From NCBI GenBank assembly GCA_018814875.1, contig JAHIYH010000031.1:111510-175509 (forward strand): a stretch of 64,000 bases of DNA. Reading direction: 5' to 3'. The translations under genes were made by a program, and so were the position numbers. The notes under the pieces are model-generated. The model made no database searches. It was not told the origin of the DNA and saw nothing but the letters and a program-made list of their open reading frames with translations. Below, in pieces: positions 31,918-40,489 of this stretch. The DNA comes from Patescibacteria group bacterium. Lineage in GTDB: Bacteria > Patescibacteriota > Gracilibacteria > Peribacterales > Peribacteraceae. Positions within the stretch are counted from its first letter, which is position 1; the number at the start of each line of letters is the position of its first letter.

Positions 31918-32115
31918 TTAGTTGTTGCCGCTAAAAATTGTATTATAGTTTTCTCTATATGCTGCAGTAGATCCAGAGAAGTTACGATGCCGCAATGAGT
32001 GGTCAGATTCCAATCCTACTTTTACAAGAATGCCATTACATTTTTCGCCAGTTTCTAAATCAACACATGTAGCTGGTTGTGATTTAATTTTTAATTCTGG
32101 TGGGGATTCGAACAT
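31918..32115 (-). CDS. small hypothetical protein
   Basis: 65 residues, unrecognised: MFESPPELKIKSQPATCVDL and ETGEKCNGILVKVGLESDHS. A CVDLETGEKC element might form a short Cys-hairpin or strand pair. TTGACC-17-TTTAAT lies about 40 nt upstream of ATG on this strand, so it is probably transcribed. Divergent from the flavodoxin gene. Support is weak beyond the promoter and clean frame. Confidence 0.4.
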   Translation of the reverse strand: MFESPPELKIKSQPATCVDLETGEKCNGILVKVGLESDHSLRHRNFSGSTAAYRENYNTIFSGNN

Positions 32116-32327
32116 GGTGCGAGAGGAATTAAGTACACAATTAAATATTTAAAGGGGATTTGGGTCAATAATTTAATCTTTTTATATTGTTTAAGATTGA
32201 ACATAAGAAGAAAGAGTGCGCTAGAATAATGTCCACATGCCTTCCATCCACGTCATCTTCACAACCTCCATCCACCTTCGCCCGCGTGCGCGGGGCTACG
32301 GCGGATTCGCACCTATCATTCTTTAAA

Positions 32328-32795
32328 ATGACTATGATGATTAATGTCATCTTCACCACCTCCACTGGCAATACAGAACACGTTGTAGGAGTACTTAGAA
32401 AGTACTGTGACGAGAAAGGTATATCCATCACTACTCAACGTGCAGAAGAAGCGCAGCCAGAAGATTTACTAAAAGGTGATGTGCTGATACTTGCTTGTGG
32501 TACTTGGAATACCGGTGGGTCCGAAGGACAATTGCATATTAGGATGGATGCACTGCTCAATGGACGTGCGAAAGATATAGATTTAAATGGTAAGCAAGTT
32601 GGGCTAATTGCACTTGGTGATGAGCGGTACTATTTCACGGGGCGTGCAACCGAGCATCTGATTCAATTTGTAATGAATCACAACGGAAAAATGTGCGGCA
32701 GTCCTCTCCTTATAATGAATGATCCGAGTGGGCAGGAAGGGAAGGTTATTAAATGGAGTGAAAAGCTTTTTCATGTATTACAGCCGCAAATATGA
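32328..32795 (+). CDS. flavodoxin
   Basis: About 155 residues, a small FMN-binding electron carrier. FTTSTGNTEHV is the phosphate-binding loop near the N-terminus. LILACGTWNTGGSEGQL and IALGDERYYFTGRATEHLI are the two isoalloxazine-binding loops with aromatic residues Trp and Tyr. It could take electrons from the KorAB oxidoreductase that follows. Start is ATG 32328 or one of the two ATGs 6-9 nt later. The upstream open frame from 32187 contains GGGGCTACGGCGG repeat sequence (about 32290) and is not believed. Confidence 0.9.
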   Translation: MTMMINVIFTTSTGNTEHVVGVLRKYCDEKGISITTQRAEEAQPEDLLKGDVLILACGTWNTGGSEGQLHIRMDALLNGRAKDIDLNGKQVGLIALGDERYYFTGRATEHLIQFVMNHNGKMCGSPLLIMNDPSGQEGKVIKWSEKLFHVLQPQI

Positions 32796-32796
32796 G

Positions 32797-32878
32797 TTTT
32801 TTGGTTTTTGGTTTTTGGTTTTTTGTTTGGGAACATTTGTGCGTTCCTAACCAAAAACTAAAAACTAGTAAACTAGCA
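32797..32878. repeat. word hairpin (TTTTTGG / CCAAAAA)
   Basis: Five TTTTTGG words on the left, AACCAAAAACTAAAAACTAG on the right, with loop GGAACATTTGTGCGTTCC, itself a small stem. Between flavodoxin and korA. Confidence 0.78.
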
Positions 32879-32913
32879 AACCAATCTGCGATAACATTTG
32901 TATCTTCTATCAC

Positions 32914-34893
32914 ATGAGCAGGGTCTCACTTAAAATCGTCGGAGCGCAAGGACAGGGTGTGAACTCTGTGGGGGAAATGTGCGCGAAGGGTCTTAAGAGA
33001 GCGGGGTACTGTGTGTTCGGTCTGCGCGAGTACATGTCGGTTATAAAAAACGGGCACAGCAGCTATCAGTTGGATATCAGTAATGAAAAAATCAGAAGTG
33101 CGCAGAAAAAAGTAGAATTGCTTGTGTGTTTTAATCATCATGGGATCAAAAAAAATCTGCATGACTTAAAAGCAGAAGGAATCTTGCTTCATCAAACTCT
33201 GCAATGGAAGTTTTCTGAGGAGGATCAAAAATTTATCGATGAAAACAATATTTCAGTCCTATATTTACCAACGGAAGATGTGCTCAAAAAGCTAAATGCG
33301 AAGCCGGTTTTAGGGAATGTCCTCATCGCTTCCGTTGTCTGGTCACTCTTTGGAAGAAGTGCTGATGAATTAAAAGAGTTAGTGCGCGAACAATTCGGCC
33401 ATAAGCCTGAGTTACTAGAACTGAATTATGTTTGCATTGGAGAAGGTGCCTCTTTCTTAGAAAGTGACCAGCCTTCGCCAAGGCTACGGCCGGCAAGAAA
33501 GGGTAAGGGGAAAGGGGAAAAGATTTGTTTGCCTGAATCATCTGAAAAGTGGAAGGAGCAACTCCTTATCACAGGTAGTCAGGCGATGGGGCTTGGGACA
33601 ATACATGCGGGATGTAGAGCATTCTTCGGATATCCGATGACACCGGCGTCTCCACTACTTACATTCATTGCAGATATGCAAAGTGAGTCGAAGATGCTGG
33701 TTAAGCAGGCGGAAGATGAGATTACTGCAGCACAAATGATGGTGGGAGCTATGCACATGGGAACCAGAGCAGCGACTGCAACTTCCGGAGGAGGGTATGA
33801 CCTTATGACTGAAACAATTTCGATGTGTGGTGTAAGTGAAACACCTGCAGTCTTTATATTGGCACAACGGCCAGGACCGGGAACGGGTTTGCCCACTTGG
33901 TCAGCTCAGGGAGATTTGCTTATGGCAGTGAGTGCGGGGCATGGAGAGTTCCCACGACTAGTTATGAGTGTGAGTGATGCTGGAGATTCATTCAGTGTGA
34001 TGATGGATGCGTTCAATTATGCTGAAGAATTTCAAATTCCGGTGACGGTTCTAACAGAAAAACATATAGCAGAATCTTTGTTCACTGTTGAACAATCAAC
34101 TTTCAACAATCAACAATCAACAATCAACAGAGGCAAGCTTATTTTAGATAAAAAGGGCTTAAGCATGCTGAAATCTGGTGATCGCTATGCGTCCGAAGCA
34201 CCTGATGGTATTTCTGCACGATGGTTACCGGGGAGTGAAGCGCCTACTTATTGTGCACAGAGTTATGAGCATAGTGCCGATGGATCTTTTGATGAGAGTG
34301 GAGAAAATGCAAAGGCACAGATGGAAAAAAGGATGATGAAGATGGCAGCTTTGAGGAAGGTTATTCCTGAACCAGAACTGCTCACTAATTCAGAATTAAG
34401 AATTAAGCCCACTTCGCCAAGGCTACGAGGGCCAGGGAATTCAGAATTAAAAGAGGAGTTAGATGTACTCATAGTAAGTTGGGGGAGTAATAAAAATGCG
34501 ATTCTAGATTTTATTCAAAAAGAAATATTTATAACTCAGGAGCAGGCGCCTGTCCTGAGCGAAGTCGAAGGGTCCTCGCCTGCGTCCCACAAGAATACCA
34601 GAGTCGGCTATCTGCATTACACATATCTCTGGCCACTTCGCACCGAAAAGCTTTTAGAACTTTCTTCAAAGGCTAAGAAGACAATCCTCATCGAAGGAAA
34701 TGAGCAAGGTCAGCTTGGAATGCTCATCAGGCAAGAGTGTGGATTGGAGTTTGATCAGAGGATTTTAAAATATGATGGTCGGGCGTTTAATGTTGATGAA
34801 TTATTTAATTTATTAGCCCTCTCCCCCAGCCCCTCTCCTACCAGCCTTCGCAAGGCTACGGCGCGGCAAGCAGGGATAGGGGAGCTACGTTGA
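32914..34893 (+). CDS. korA: 2-oxoacid:ferredoxin oxidoreductase, fused gamma-alpha subunit
   Basis: 659 residues. Residues about 1-190 are the gamma domain (ISLKIVGAQGQGVNSVGEMC). From about 213 the alpha domain (GSQAMGLGTIHAGCRAFFGY) continues with PMTPASPLL, VKQAEDEITAAQMMVGAMHM and a C-terminal ETTILIEGNEQGQLG-like part. With KorB it oxidises 2-oxo acids to acyl-CoA, reducing ferredoxin/flavodoxin. Five in-frame pieces come from genome repeats: 33466-33515 (PSPRLRPARK), 34082-34131 (STFNNQQSTINR), 34382-34447 (NSELRIK...PRLRG), 34544-34583 (APVLSEVEGSSP) and 34816-34875. All lie between domains or near the C-terminus. Confidence 0.92.
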   Translation: MSRVSLKIVGAQGQGVNSVGEMCAKGLKRAGYCVFGLREYMSVIKNGHSSYQLDISNEKIRSAQKKVELLVCFNHHGIKKNLHDLKAEGILLHQTLQWKFSEEDQKFIDENNISVLYLPTEDVLKKLNAKPVLGNVLIASVVWSLFGRSADELKELVREQFGHKPELLELNYVCIGEGASFLESDQPSPRLRPARKGKGKGEKICLPESSEKWKEQLLITGSQAMGLGTIHAGCRAFFGYPMTPASPLLTFIADMQSESKMLVKQAEDEITAAQMMVGAMHMGTRAATATSGGGYDLMTETISMCGVSETPAVFILAQRPGPGTGLPTWSAQGDLLMAVSAGHGEFPRLVMSVSDAGDSFSVMMDAFNYAEEFQIPVTVLTEKHIAESLFTVEQSTFNNQQSTINRGKLILDKKGLSMLKSGDRYASEAPDGISARWLPGSEAPTYCAQSYEHSADGSFDESGENAKAQMEKRMMKMAALRKVIPEPELLTNSELRIKPTSPRLRGPGNSELKEELDVLIVSWGSNKNAILDFIQKEIFITQEQAPVLSEVEGSSPASHKNTRVGYLHYTYLWPLRTEKLLELSSKAKKTILIEGNEQGQLGMLIRQECGLEFDQRILKYDGRAFNVDELFNLLALSPSPSPTSLRKATARQAGIGELR

Positions 34894-34900
34894 ATTTATT

Positions 34901-35788
34901 ATGAACTCTTCCTCTTTTAAAGACGGGCATGTAACAAGTGATTACTCTTCCGATAATCTGTGCACATGGTGTGACGGTTGCGGGAATTATGGTGCGCTTG
35001 GTGCGACCAAGCGTGCACTTGTTGAGTTAGGACTAGCACCACATCAAGTGTTGCTTTGTTTTGATGTCGGGTGTCATGGAAATATGTCTGACAAGATGCT
35101 GGGATATAGATTCCATGGTTTGCATGGGCGTGTAATTTCGCTTGCATCAGGCGCTGCGTTGGCAAATCCGGATATTCCGGTTTTGGCATTTGGAGGCGAT
35201 GGTGCGTGCTTCTCCGAGGGTGTTGGACACTTAGTTCATGCAGTCAGGTCGAATTACAACATTACCTTTGTGCTCCATAACAACGCCAACTATGGTCTGA
35301 CGACTGGGCAAGCGAGTGCACTTACTCCCAGAGGTGAAAAGATGAACACAGCACCTCAAGGTTCAGTTGAAGAAACTATCAACAGCATGGATTTTGTATT
35401 TTCTTTGAAACCTACGTTTGTAGCTCGCACATTTAGCGGCGACATTCGCCAGATGACAGATGTTCTCAAAGCCGCAGTAAATCATCGTGGTTTTTCTTAC
35501 GTCGATGTCCTACAGGCATGTCCTACTTACAACAAGTTTGCGACACATGAGTATCTTCTAGAAAAATGTTACGACGCAAATGCCGAAGGTCATGATTCAT
35601 CCAACTTTGAAGTTGCGAGGAAAATTGCAGTGGATACATCCGAAAGAATTGCGACAGGAGTTCTGTATCAAAACAAAGAGTCAGTTCCTTTCCTAGATCG
35701 CATAGAAGCAAGAAAGGGAATTAAGACGAGGCTGGTGGATGAAGTTGAGACTGTTGATGTTAGCGAGTTGATAAAGATATTTACTTAG
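34901..35788 (+). CDS. korB: 2-oxoacid:ferredoxin oxidoreductase beta subunit
   Basis: 295 residues. CTWCDGCGNYGALGATKRAL is the 4Fe-4S-type Cys region and start of the TPP domain. AFGGDGACFSEGVGHLVHAV with VLHNNANYGLTTGQASALTP is the Mg2+-TPP motif (GDG...N..YG.T.GQ.S.T). Together with the fused gamma-alpha chain, it makes acetyl-CoA or succinyl-CoA type products. Only 7 nt separate it from korA. The 3' end overlaps the convergent GT2 gene by 8 nt. No repeat insertions here, unlike korA. Confidence 0.96.
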   Translation: MNSSSFKDGHVTSDYSSDNLCTWCDGCGNYGALGATKRALVELGLAPHQVLLCFDVGCHGNMSDKMLGYRFHGLHGRVISLASGAALANPDIPVLAFGGDGACFSEGVGHLVHAVRSNYNITFVLHNNANYGLTTGQASALTPRGEKMNTAPQGSVEETINSMDFVFSLKPTFVARTFSGDIRQMTDVLKAAVNHRGFSYVDVLQACPTYNKFATHEYLLEKCYDANAEGHDSSNFEVARKIAVDTSERIATGVLYQNKESVPFLDRIEARKGIKTRLVDEVETVDVSELIKIFT

Positions 35789-36752
35789 AATTTCTTGTAA
35801 ATGTTTTTATTGCTGTACGCAGTGTCACAATCGGATGCCGCATACAAAACCACTTAATACATCCAACTCCATTGTATTTAATTGTATCTCCACGATTGCG
35901 CTTTGTTCGATATTTTTCTGCCATCATCTCAAAGTGTTTCACTTGTGCTCTTAGTGCGGCTTTACGCTGAGGCCCTCGTGGCATTTTAGTGATTAGATCA
36001 TCAAGAGTTATAAAACGGTCAAATAGTGCTTTGCCTCTCTTGCGATTTTGGGCACTCGCAGCTGTTGGATGAACACGAAACGATCCTGAATTTTTAGGGT
36101 AGTAGTACAGATCTGTCTCTAGAAGCATGCGTACCCAATACTCAGCATCAAGTAGCTGTGGCATTGTTTCTTTAAATAGACCAGCGCGATCCATATCTGT
36201 TCGTTTCATTACCACAAAATCAGGTTCGCCGATCAGATTTGGCCAGAGTCCATTAGCAATCCATTCATTAAGATATTTTTCCCCTTCGTGGAAGCCAGAA
36301 GTAAAACATTGCTTCTTAATCTCTTGTAGTACTGTGTAATCCTCGGGAGCCTTTATGCCTTTTTCTAATTTGTAAGTGTGATTCATGGAGACGAGACCAA
36401 CACTTGGATTCTCATTGAGTATTTGGACTGCAGTTTCTAAGTAATTAGAATTCCACACGTCATCTTGGAAGAGGTACGCGACAATCGGTAGTGAGGTTTT
36501 TTTAAAACATGTATTCCAGTTGCCTCCGATACCTAGTCGTTCATCTGATTTTACAAAAGTTATGCGTGGATCTTTCAAGTAAGGTTCAATGACCGATTCG
36601 ATGTCTGTATCAGAAGCATCATCATGAATCAGTGCTCTCCAGTTCTGGAAAGATTGAGCAAATAGCCCATCGAGAGCTTCCTTGATGTGTTGGGGGGTTG
36701 GCCGAAAAGTCGGAATCAACACGTCTACTCGGGGGATCGGGGGGCTTTCCAT
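35781..36752 (-). CDS. glycosyltransferase family 2
   Basis: 323 residues, GT-A fold. VDVLIPTFRPTPQHIKEALD is the nucleotide-binding strand, HDDASDTD with the acidic pair, and AYLFQDDVWN includes the D-x-D-like metal site QDD. A DAEYWVRMLLETDLYYY segment matches the family acceptor/catalytic region. Soluble with a basic C-terminus. TATAGT (36760-36765 on this strand) lies 7 nt before ATG and its -35 (TTAACT) is provided by GTTAACT words, so a word repeat serves as promoter. Sugar unknown. Confidence 0.88.
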   Translation of the reverse strand: MESPPIPRVDVLIPTFRPTPQHIKEALDGLFAQSFQNWRALIHDDASDTDIESVIEPYLKDPRITFVKSDERLGIGGNWNTCFKKTSLPIVAYLFQDDVWNSNYLETAVQILNENPSVGLVSMNHTYKLEKGIKAPEDYTVLQEIKKQCFTSGFHEGEKYLNEWIANGLWPNLIGEPDFVVMKRTDMDRAGLFKETMPQLLDAEYWVRMLLETDLYYYPKNSGSFRVHPTAASAQNRKRGKALFDRFITLDDLITKMPRGPQRKAALRAQVKHFEMMAEKYRTKRNRGDTIKYNGVGCIKWFCMRHPIVTLRTAIKTFTRNSK

Positions 36753-36878
36753 TGAACTAACTATACGATAATTAACAGTTAACAGTTAACAGTTAACTTT
36801 GGAAAAATTTGGTATATTGGCATTTTAAGTCGTTTTTCTTTCTTATTTTGAGGAGAACAAACCTATAATGATGCATAT

Positions 36879-37568
36879 ATGCGGATCGACGTTATCACCC
36901 TTTTTCCCGGCATGTTTACAGGTCCTCTTACCGAGAGCATCTTGCAACGTGCTCAAGATGATGGCCATTTAGAGCTAAATTTCCACGATCTGAGGGAATT
37001 TGGCATAGGGAGCTATAGGCAAGTAGATGACAGCCCGTATGGAGGAGGAGCGGGGATGGTCCTCAAGGCTGATGTGATTGTTGCGGCGTTGGAGAGAGTT
37101 GAACTTGAAGGTGAGAAAAGAAAAAAAGGAAAAAAAAGAGAAAAAGGATTGAAGCCACACAGGATTTATTTGTCGCCTAGAGGAGAGAGATTGGAACAGT
37201 CTAAGGTTGAGCAGATTGCTGATAAACATGAATGGCTTATTCTGCTTTGTGGTCATTACGAGGGGATTGATCAGCGTGTGATTGATGGCGGGTGGATCGA
37301 TGAGGAAATTTCTATTGGAGATTATGTGCTAACTGGTGGCGAACTTCCGGCTATGGTTCTGATCGATGCAGTGGCACGTCACATTCCAGGAGTTCTTGGT
37401 AAAGAAGAGTCGGCGGTGGAAGAAAGTTTTAGCGAGGCACTCGATCGTAAAAAGGAATATCCGCACTACACGAGGCCGGAAGATTTCCAAGGTTTAAAAG
37501 TTCCCGAAGTACTCCTCAATGGGAATCATGCAGAGATTGATAAGTGGAGGAGTAGTCAGCTTAGTTAG
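36879..37568 (+). CDS. trmD: tRNA (guanine-37-N1)-methyltransferase
   Basis: 229 residues. MRIDVITLFPGMFTGPLTES, YRQVDDSPYGGGAGMVLK, then the knotted SAM site IYLSPRGERLEQSKVEQIA, LCGHYEGIDQRVID, ISIGDYVLTGGELPAM and the C-terminal HYTRPEDFQG. It methylates G37 next to the anticodon and prevents +1 frameshifts. Residues 77-91 (EKRKKGKKREKG) are encoded by GAAAAGAAAAAAAGG words (37113-37148) inserted before the YLSP strand. TATAAT (36864-36869) is 9 nt before ATG. Confidence 0.96.
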   Translation: MRIDVITLFPGMFTGPLTESILQRAQDDGHLELNFHDLREFGIGSYRQVDDSPYGGGAGMVLKADVIVAALERVELEGEKRKKGKKREKGLKPHRIYLSPRGERLEQSKVEQIADKHEWLILLCGHYEGIDQRVIDGGWIDEEISIGDYVLTGGELPAMVLIDAVARHIPGVLGKEESAVEESFSEALDRKKEYPHYTRPEDFQGLKVPEVLLNGNHAEIDKWRSSQLS

Positions 37569-37595
37569 TTTAATTTATTCTGTTAATATTTGCTT

Positions 37596-38006
37596 ATGCG
37601 TGAGTGGCTTATGCCTTCTATCATGGCGTTTCTGCTTTTAGGCCTTTGGTTGTTTTTCTCTAAAGTAGCTACTCTTTATATGCCTGCAAAACTTGTGATA
37701 GTTCCTGATATTGTTGGAATGATAATAGTAGGTATTTTTGTCTTATGGTTATGGAAGTGGGATGTTCCTATGTCATCACCAGGAATTTTTTGGAGTGTTC
37801 TGGCTGGTATTGCTGGTGGGGCGGGAAGCGTGTTTCTATACATTGCGTTGGCCAGAGGAAAAGTATCAGTCGTTACTCCGATAATTGCTCTTTATCCTAT
37901 TGTTGCGATAGTGCTTGCATTTCTTGTTTTTAAAGAAGCAATAACTTTAAAAGAAGGAACTGGAATGATATTTGCTCTTATTGCAATGGTGTTATTAGCT
38001 TCGTGA
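37596..38006 (+). CDS. small EamA/DMT-type transporter (single domain)
   Basis: 136 residues with four to five membrane helices: SIMAFLLLGLWLFFSKVATL, IVPDIVGMIIVGIFVLWLW, FWSVLAGIAGGAGSVFLYIA, and VTPIIALYPIVAIVLAFLVF with KEAITLKEGTGMIFALIAM. The last part ('A.LYP..A.....F..E') is the EamA signature. Only one five-helix unit exists, so it would act as a dimer like SMR exporters. TAATAT (37584-37589) 6 nt before ATG 37596 favours it over TTG 37590. Substrate unknown. Overlaps the next GTG by 4 nt. Confidence 0.8.
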   Translation: MREWLMPSIMAFLLLGLWLFFSKVATLYMPAKLVIVPDIVGMIIVGIFVLWLWKWDVPMSSPGIFWSVLAGIAGGAGSVFLYIALARGKVSVVTPIIALYPIVAIVLAFLVFKEAITLKEGTGMIFALIAMVLLAS

Positions 38007-38299
38007 GTTCTATGTTTGATAATTTAAAATCACAATTGAAAGATAAGGGGTCAGTTCAGTTCTATGTTCGTGCAGTTCCAAATGCTCCGCAAACAAAAGT
38101 GCTGGAAGTAATGGCTGATGAGAGCGTGAAGATTGCTGTTGCAGCTCAGCCAGAGAAGGGGAAGGCGAATGTGGAACTATTGAAGTTTCTGAAAAAAGAA
38201 TTTGGTGGGAATGTTGAAATTGTGTCTGGTAAAGTGGCGAGGATGAAGCTTATTCGTATTAGGGCTGGGGCTAGGGATGGGGCTAGGGCTGGGAATTAG
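38003..38299 (+). CDS. DUF167 (YggU-type) protein
   Basis: 98 residues. VQFYVRAVPNAPQTKVLEVM and VKIAVAAQPEKGKANVELLK with the conserved 'KGKAN..L...L...F' are typical DUF167, a small alpha/beta fold of unknown function. GTG start, overlapping the transporter stop (GTGA). The last residues RIRAGARDGARAGN are translated GGGCTGGGGCTAGGG words (38265-38299), so the gene now ends inside a word hairpin. Confidence 0.9.
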   Translation: MSSMFDNLKSQLKDKGSVQFYVRAVPNAPQTKVLEVMADESVKIAVAAQPEKGKANVELLKFLKKEFGGNVEIVSGKVARMKLIRIRAGARDGARAGN

Positions 38300-38331
38300 A
38301 GTAGGTACCTAGCCCAAGCCCTAGCCCTAAA
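38265..38331. repeat. word hairpin (GGGCTAG / CTAGCCC), overlapping a CDS end
   Basis: GGGCTGGGGCTAGGGATGGG and GCTAGGGCTGGG on the left, CTAGCCCAAGCCCTAGCCCT on the right. The left arm is coding for the DUF167 C-terminus, and the right arm abuts the convergent lipoprotein gene. Confidence 0.82.
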
Positions 38332-39013
38332 TAAGTTCCTCAATCATCCCCCTAAGATCCGCATAATAAGGAAGCCCCACATTCTTCTCACCATTCAGAA
38401 AGAAAGTAGGTACCAGCGTTACGCCCAAGCTCTGCGCCCATGCACGTTGTTGTTTTAGAATTATCTGAATTTCTTCGCCTGTAATACACGAATCAAATTC
38501 TTCTAAATCAAGTTCAAGCTCCTCAGCGTAATGACGTGGCTCAAGACGTTCTTTATCCAAAAGTTCAGATAAAGTTGTATGCATCAGAATTCCTTTGCCC
38601 TGCATGGCAGCACATAGAAGGCCTGCAGCTGCAGGTTCAGATTGAGGATATTTTTTAAGAGGAAGAATGACTACTTGGAATCGTACAAGTCCAGGTTCTA
38701 TGAAATCTTTCAGGAGACGTGGAAAGAGATCTTGCTGAAACTCACGTGCATATCTTGCGTGATGTTCTGTAAAGAGGATAAGAGTTACTGGCGCTTCGCG
38801 TTTACCAATATCAATAATGCCTGTGACTAGTAATCGTTCGGCGAGTGCACCTGTTCCAACGAGTAATTCTTTGATGTCTGTTTTGGCTGCTTCCTCAGAG
38901 CGCTCTTCTGGTGGAGTTGTGGGAATAGATTCTGACTGATTGCGCTGCGGTGACTCGAGAACGCATCCTGTGAGTAATAAGATGGCCAAAGCGATTAATG
39001 AAGGTTTTTGCAC
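38327..39013 (-). CDS. DsbA-like lipoprotein lacking the CxxC motif
   Basis: 228 residues. MQKPSLIALAILLLTGCVLE is a lipoprotein signal (LLTGC). The rest fits the DsbA/thioredoxin-4 fold: VTLILFTEHHARYAREFQQD as the first strand and active-site helix, LPLKKYPQSEPAAAGLLCAA the helical insertion, and TLVPTFFLNGEKNVG the cis-Pro loop. Where functional relatives have a CPYC centre this protein has HHARYA, so it cannot do dithiol exchange. It may be a binding or scaffold derivative on the outer face of the membrane. Confidence 0.82.
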   Translation of the reverse strand: MQKPSLIALAILLLTGCVLESPQRNQSESIPTTPPEERSEEAAKTDIKELLVGTGALAERLLVTGIIDIGKREAPVTLILFTEHHARYAREFQQDLFPRLLKDFIEPGLVRFQVVILPLKKYPQSEPAAAGLLCAAMQGKGILMHTTLSELLDKERLEPRHYAEELELDLEEFDSCITGEEIQIILKQQRAWAQSLGVTLVPTFFLNGEKNVGLPYYADLRGMIEELI

Positions 39014-39034
39014 GTTGTTATAGTACCAGAGTAA

Positions 39035-39100
39035 CGTTATTTCGTTATCTAGTTATTTTGAGAATCTCATAATCGAAGTAACGAATTAACGAGATAACGT
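39035..39100. repeat. word hairpin (TTATTTCGTTA / TAACGAA)
   Basis: ACGTTATTTCGTTATCTAGT on the left and AAGTAACGAATTAACGAGAT with AACG on the right. Same words as 26765 and 54300. Confidence 0.8.
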
Positions 39101-39107
39101 CTATTAT

Positions 39108-39872
39108 ATGGGTGTGCAACGCAATGTAATCACTCTACTGGGAGTCCCTATAGACAGAGTCACATCTCGTGAGGCTGTGGATCTACTTCTTCAGTTTATG
39201 GAGCCGAGTCGTTTAAAACGATTCTTTCATTTAGGAGGACAACATCATGTGATGACACCGAATAGCGAGATGCTGGTGGAGGCAACGCGCAACAAGCACT
39301 TCAAAAAAATTCTTCAATCAACAAGTTTGAATATTCCCGATAGTGTTGGTCTTTTATACATGGCACGACTTACAGGTAATAAGTTTCCGGAGCGTGTTAC
39401 CGGAATTGATACAGTGACGAAGCTATTTAAGAAATTGAATAAAAATCACTCTGTATTCCTTTTGGGTGGAGAAGAGGGAGTTGCAGTAAAAGCTGCCAAA
39501 AAAATGAAGAGTATCAATCCACAATTAAAGATCGTAGGTACTCATGCAGGCAGTCCGAGTGACAAAGATTCTGAGGAGATTGTTGCAAAGATTCAGAAAG
39601 CCAAACCTCATTTATTGTTGGTTGCGTTTGGAGCGCCTAAGCAGGATCTGTGGATTGCAAAGTACTTAAAAGATTTGCCAAGTGTGCGTGTTGCTATGGG
39701 AGTGGGAGGAACATTCGACTTCATCACAGGAAAGCAAAAACGAGCTCCGCGTTGGATGCGTAACTTAGGGCTAGAATGGCTTGGAAGATTAGTACGCGAA
39801 CCAAAAAGAGTTGGGAGAATATTTAAAGCGGTGGTGGTTTTTCCGGTGTTGGTGCTTTTTTATAAGAAGTAA
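39108..39872 (+). CDS. WecG/TagA/CpsF-family glycosyltransferase
   Basis: 254 residues. VITLLGVPIDRVTSREAVDL, HVMTPNSEMLVEATRNKHF, NIPDSVGLLYMARLTGNKFPERVTG (split motif), FLLGGEEGVAVKAAKKM and LLVAFGAPKQDLWIAKYL are the characteristic blocks. Such enzymes add N-acetylmannosamine or its uronic acid to lipid-linked GlcNAc in surface polymer synthesis. A TATTAT immediately precedes the ATG, and GTG 39114, 6 nt after it, is an equally possible leaderless start. Works well with the epimerase-like gene at 42439. Confidence 0.92.
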   Translation: MGVQRNVITLLGVPIDRVTSREAVDLLLQFMEPSRLKRFFHLGGQHHVMTPNSEMLVEATRNKHFKKILQSTSLNIPDSVGLLYMARLTGNKFPERVTGIDTVTKLFKKLNKNHSVFLLGGEEGVAVKAAKKMKSINPQLKIVGTHAGSPSDKDSEEIVAKIQKAKPHLLLVAFGAPKQDLWIAKYLKDLPSVRVAMGVGGTFDFITGKQKRAPRWMRNLGLEWLGRLVREPKRVGRIFKAVVVFPVLVLFYKK

Positions 39873-39891
39873 TTTGATATCTGCATTGTCA

Positions 39892-39965
39892 AAAAGTCGA
39901 AAGGTCGAAAGGTCGTAAAGTCAAAAGGTTGACCTTTCGACTTTTTGACTTTACGACTTTTTGAC
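39892..39965. repeat. word hairpin (AAAGTCGAAAGGTCG / CGACTTT)
   Basis: AAAAAGTCGAAAGGTCGAAA, GGTCGTAAAGTC on the left; GACCTTTCGACTTTTTGACT and TTACGACTTTTTGAC on the right. Very short loop. The vocabulary is that of 19186-19258, more than 20 kb away. Confidence 0.83.
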
Positions 39966-39998
39966 TTACCAATGTTCAGGTATCGCACATCCAACATT

Positions 39999-40316
39999 TT
40001 ATTCCCTCAGCTCCTCAACCTGCGATACGAACCATTCTTTGTTACCCATCTTGAGGATCACGAGCTTTGGTCCGTTTTTTGTTTCTGCGAGGTAGTGACG
40101 TTCGTCACCTTTATCCCTGAGTATTTCTACTGAGGTGATTTCTTCTTCTGGCAAAAGCACGTAGATCGCAATATCAGGCTTATCTGTTAGGGCAGCCGAG
40201 AAGTTATACGATGCACGTCCAAGTGTAGCCATAACTGAAACTACAAACATGCTGCAGAGCACAGCCCAGAACATGGTGTGAAGGTAACGCTTGCGAGAGA
40301 TGCGATGTATTTCCAT
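39999..40316 (-). CDS. single-pass membrane protein, unknown
   Basis: 105 residues: basic MEIHRISRKRYLHTM, one membrane helix FWAVLCSMFVVSVMATLG, then an extracytoplasmic domain IAIYVLLPEEEITSVEILRD with HYLAETKNGPKLVILK. Looks like a small beta-rich sensor or accessory domain. TATAAT (40325-40330 on this strand) 8 nt before the ATG gives strong support for a leaderless gene. Family unrecognised. Confidence 0.62.
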   Translation of the reverse strand: MEIHRISRKRYLHTMFWAVLCSMFVVSVMATLGRASYNFSAALTDKPDIAIYVLLPEEEITSVEILRDKGDERHYLAETKNGPKLVILKMGNKEWFVSQVEELRE

Positions 40317-40339
40317 ATCGAACTATTATAGCACTTTTG

Positions 40340-40465
40340 TGGGTGGTAAGGAAGGTCTGGGGAGTAAAGTATGTATGGTAAGTAAGGTATGTAAGGTAGG
40401 TGTCTCTATTTAATACTTCTCACTTACATTACCTACTGTACATACAATACCTACAATACCTAATA
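40340..40465. repeat. word hairpin (GGTAAGTAAGGTATG / CATACCTAC)
   Basis: GGTAAGGAAGG, GTATGGTAAGTAAGGTATGT and AAGGTAGG on the left; TTACATTACCTACTG, ACATACAATACCTACAATAC on the right. Upstream of gpmI; its translation creates a false 30-residue extension of that protein. Confidence 0.78.
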
Positions 40466-40489
40466 CATACGTTATGGTATCGTATACCC

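Noticed and set aside
40400..40489. N-terminal extension of phosphoglycerate mutase (YLLYIQYLQYL)
   Set aside because: Translated word hairpin; the family begins at MPKCALIIIDG.
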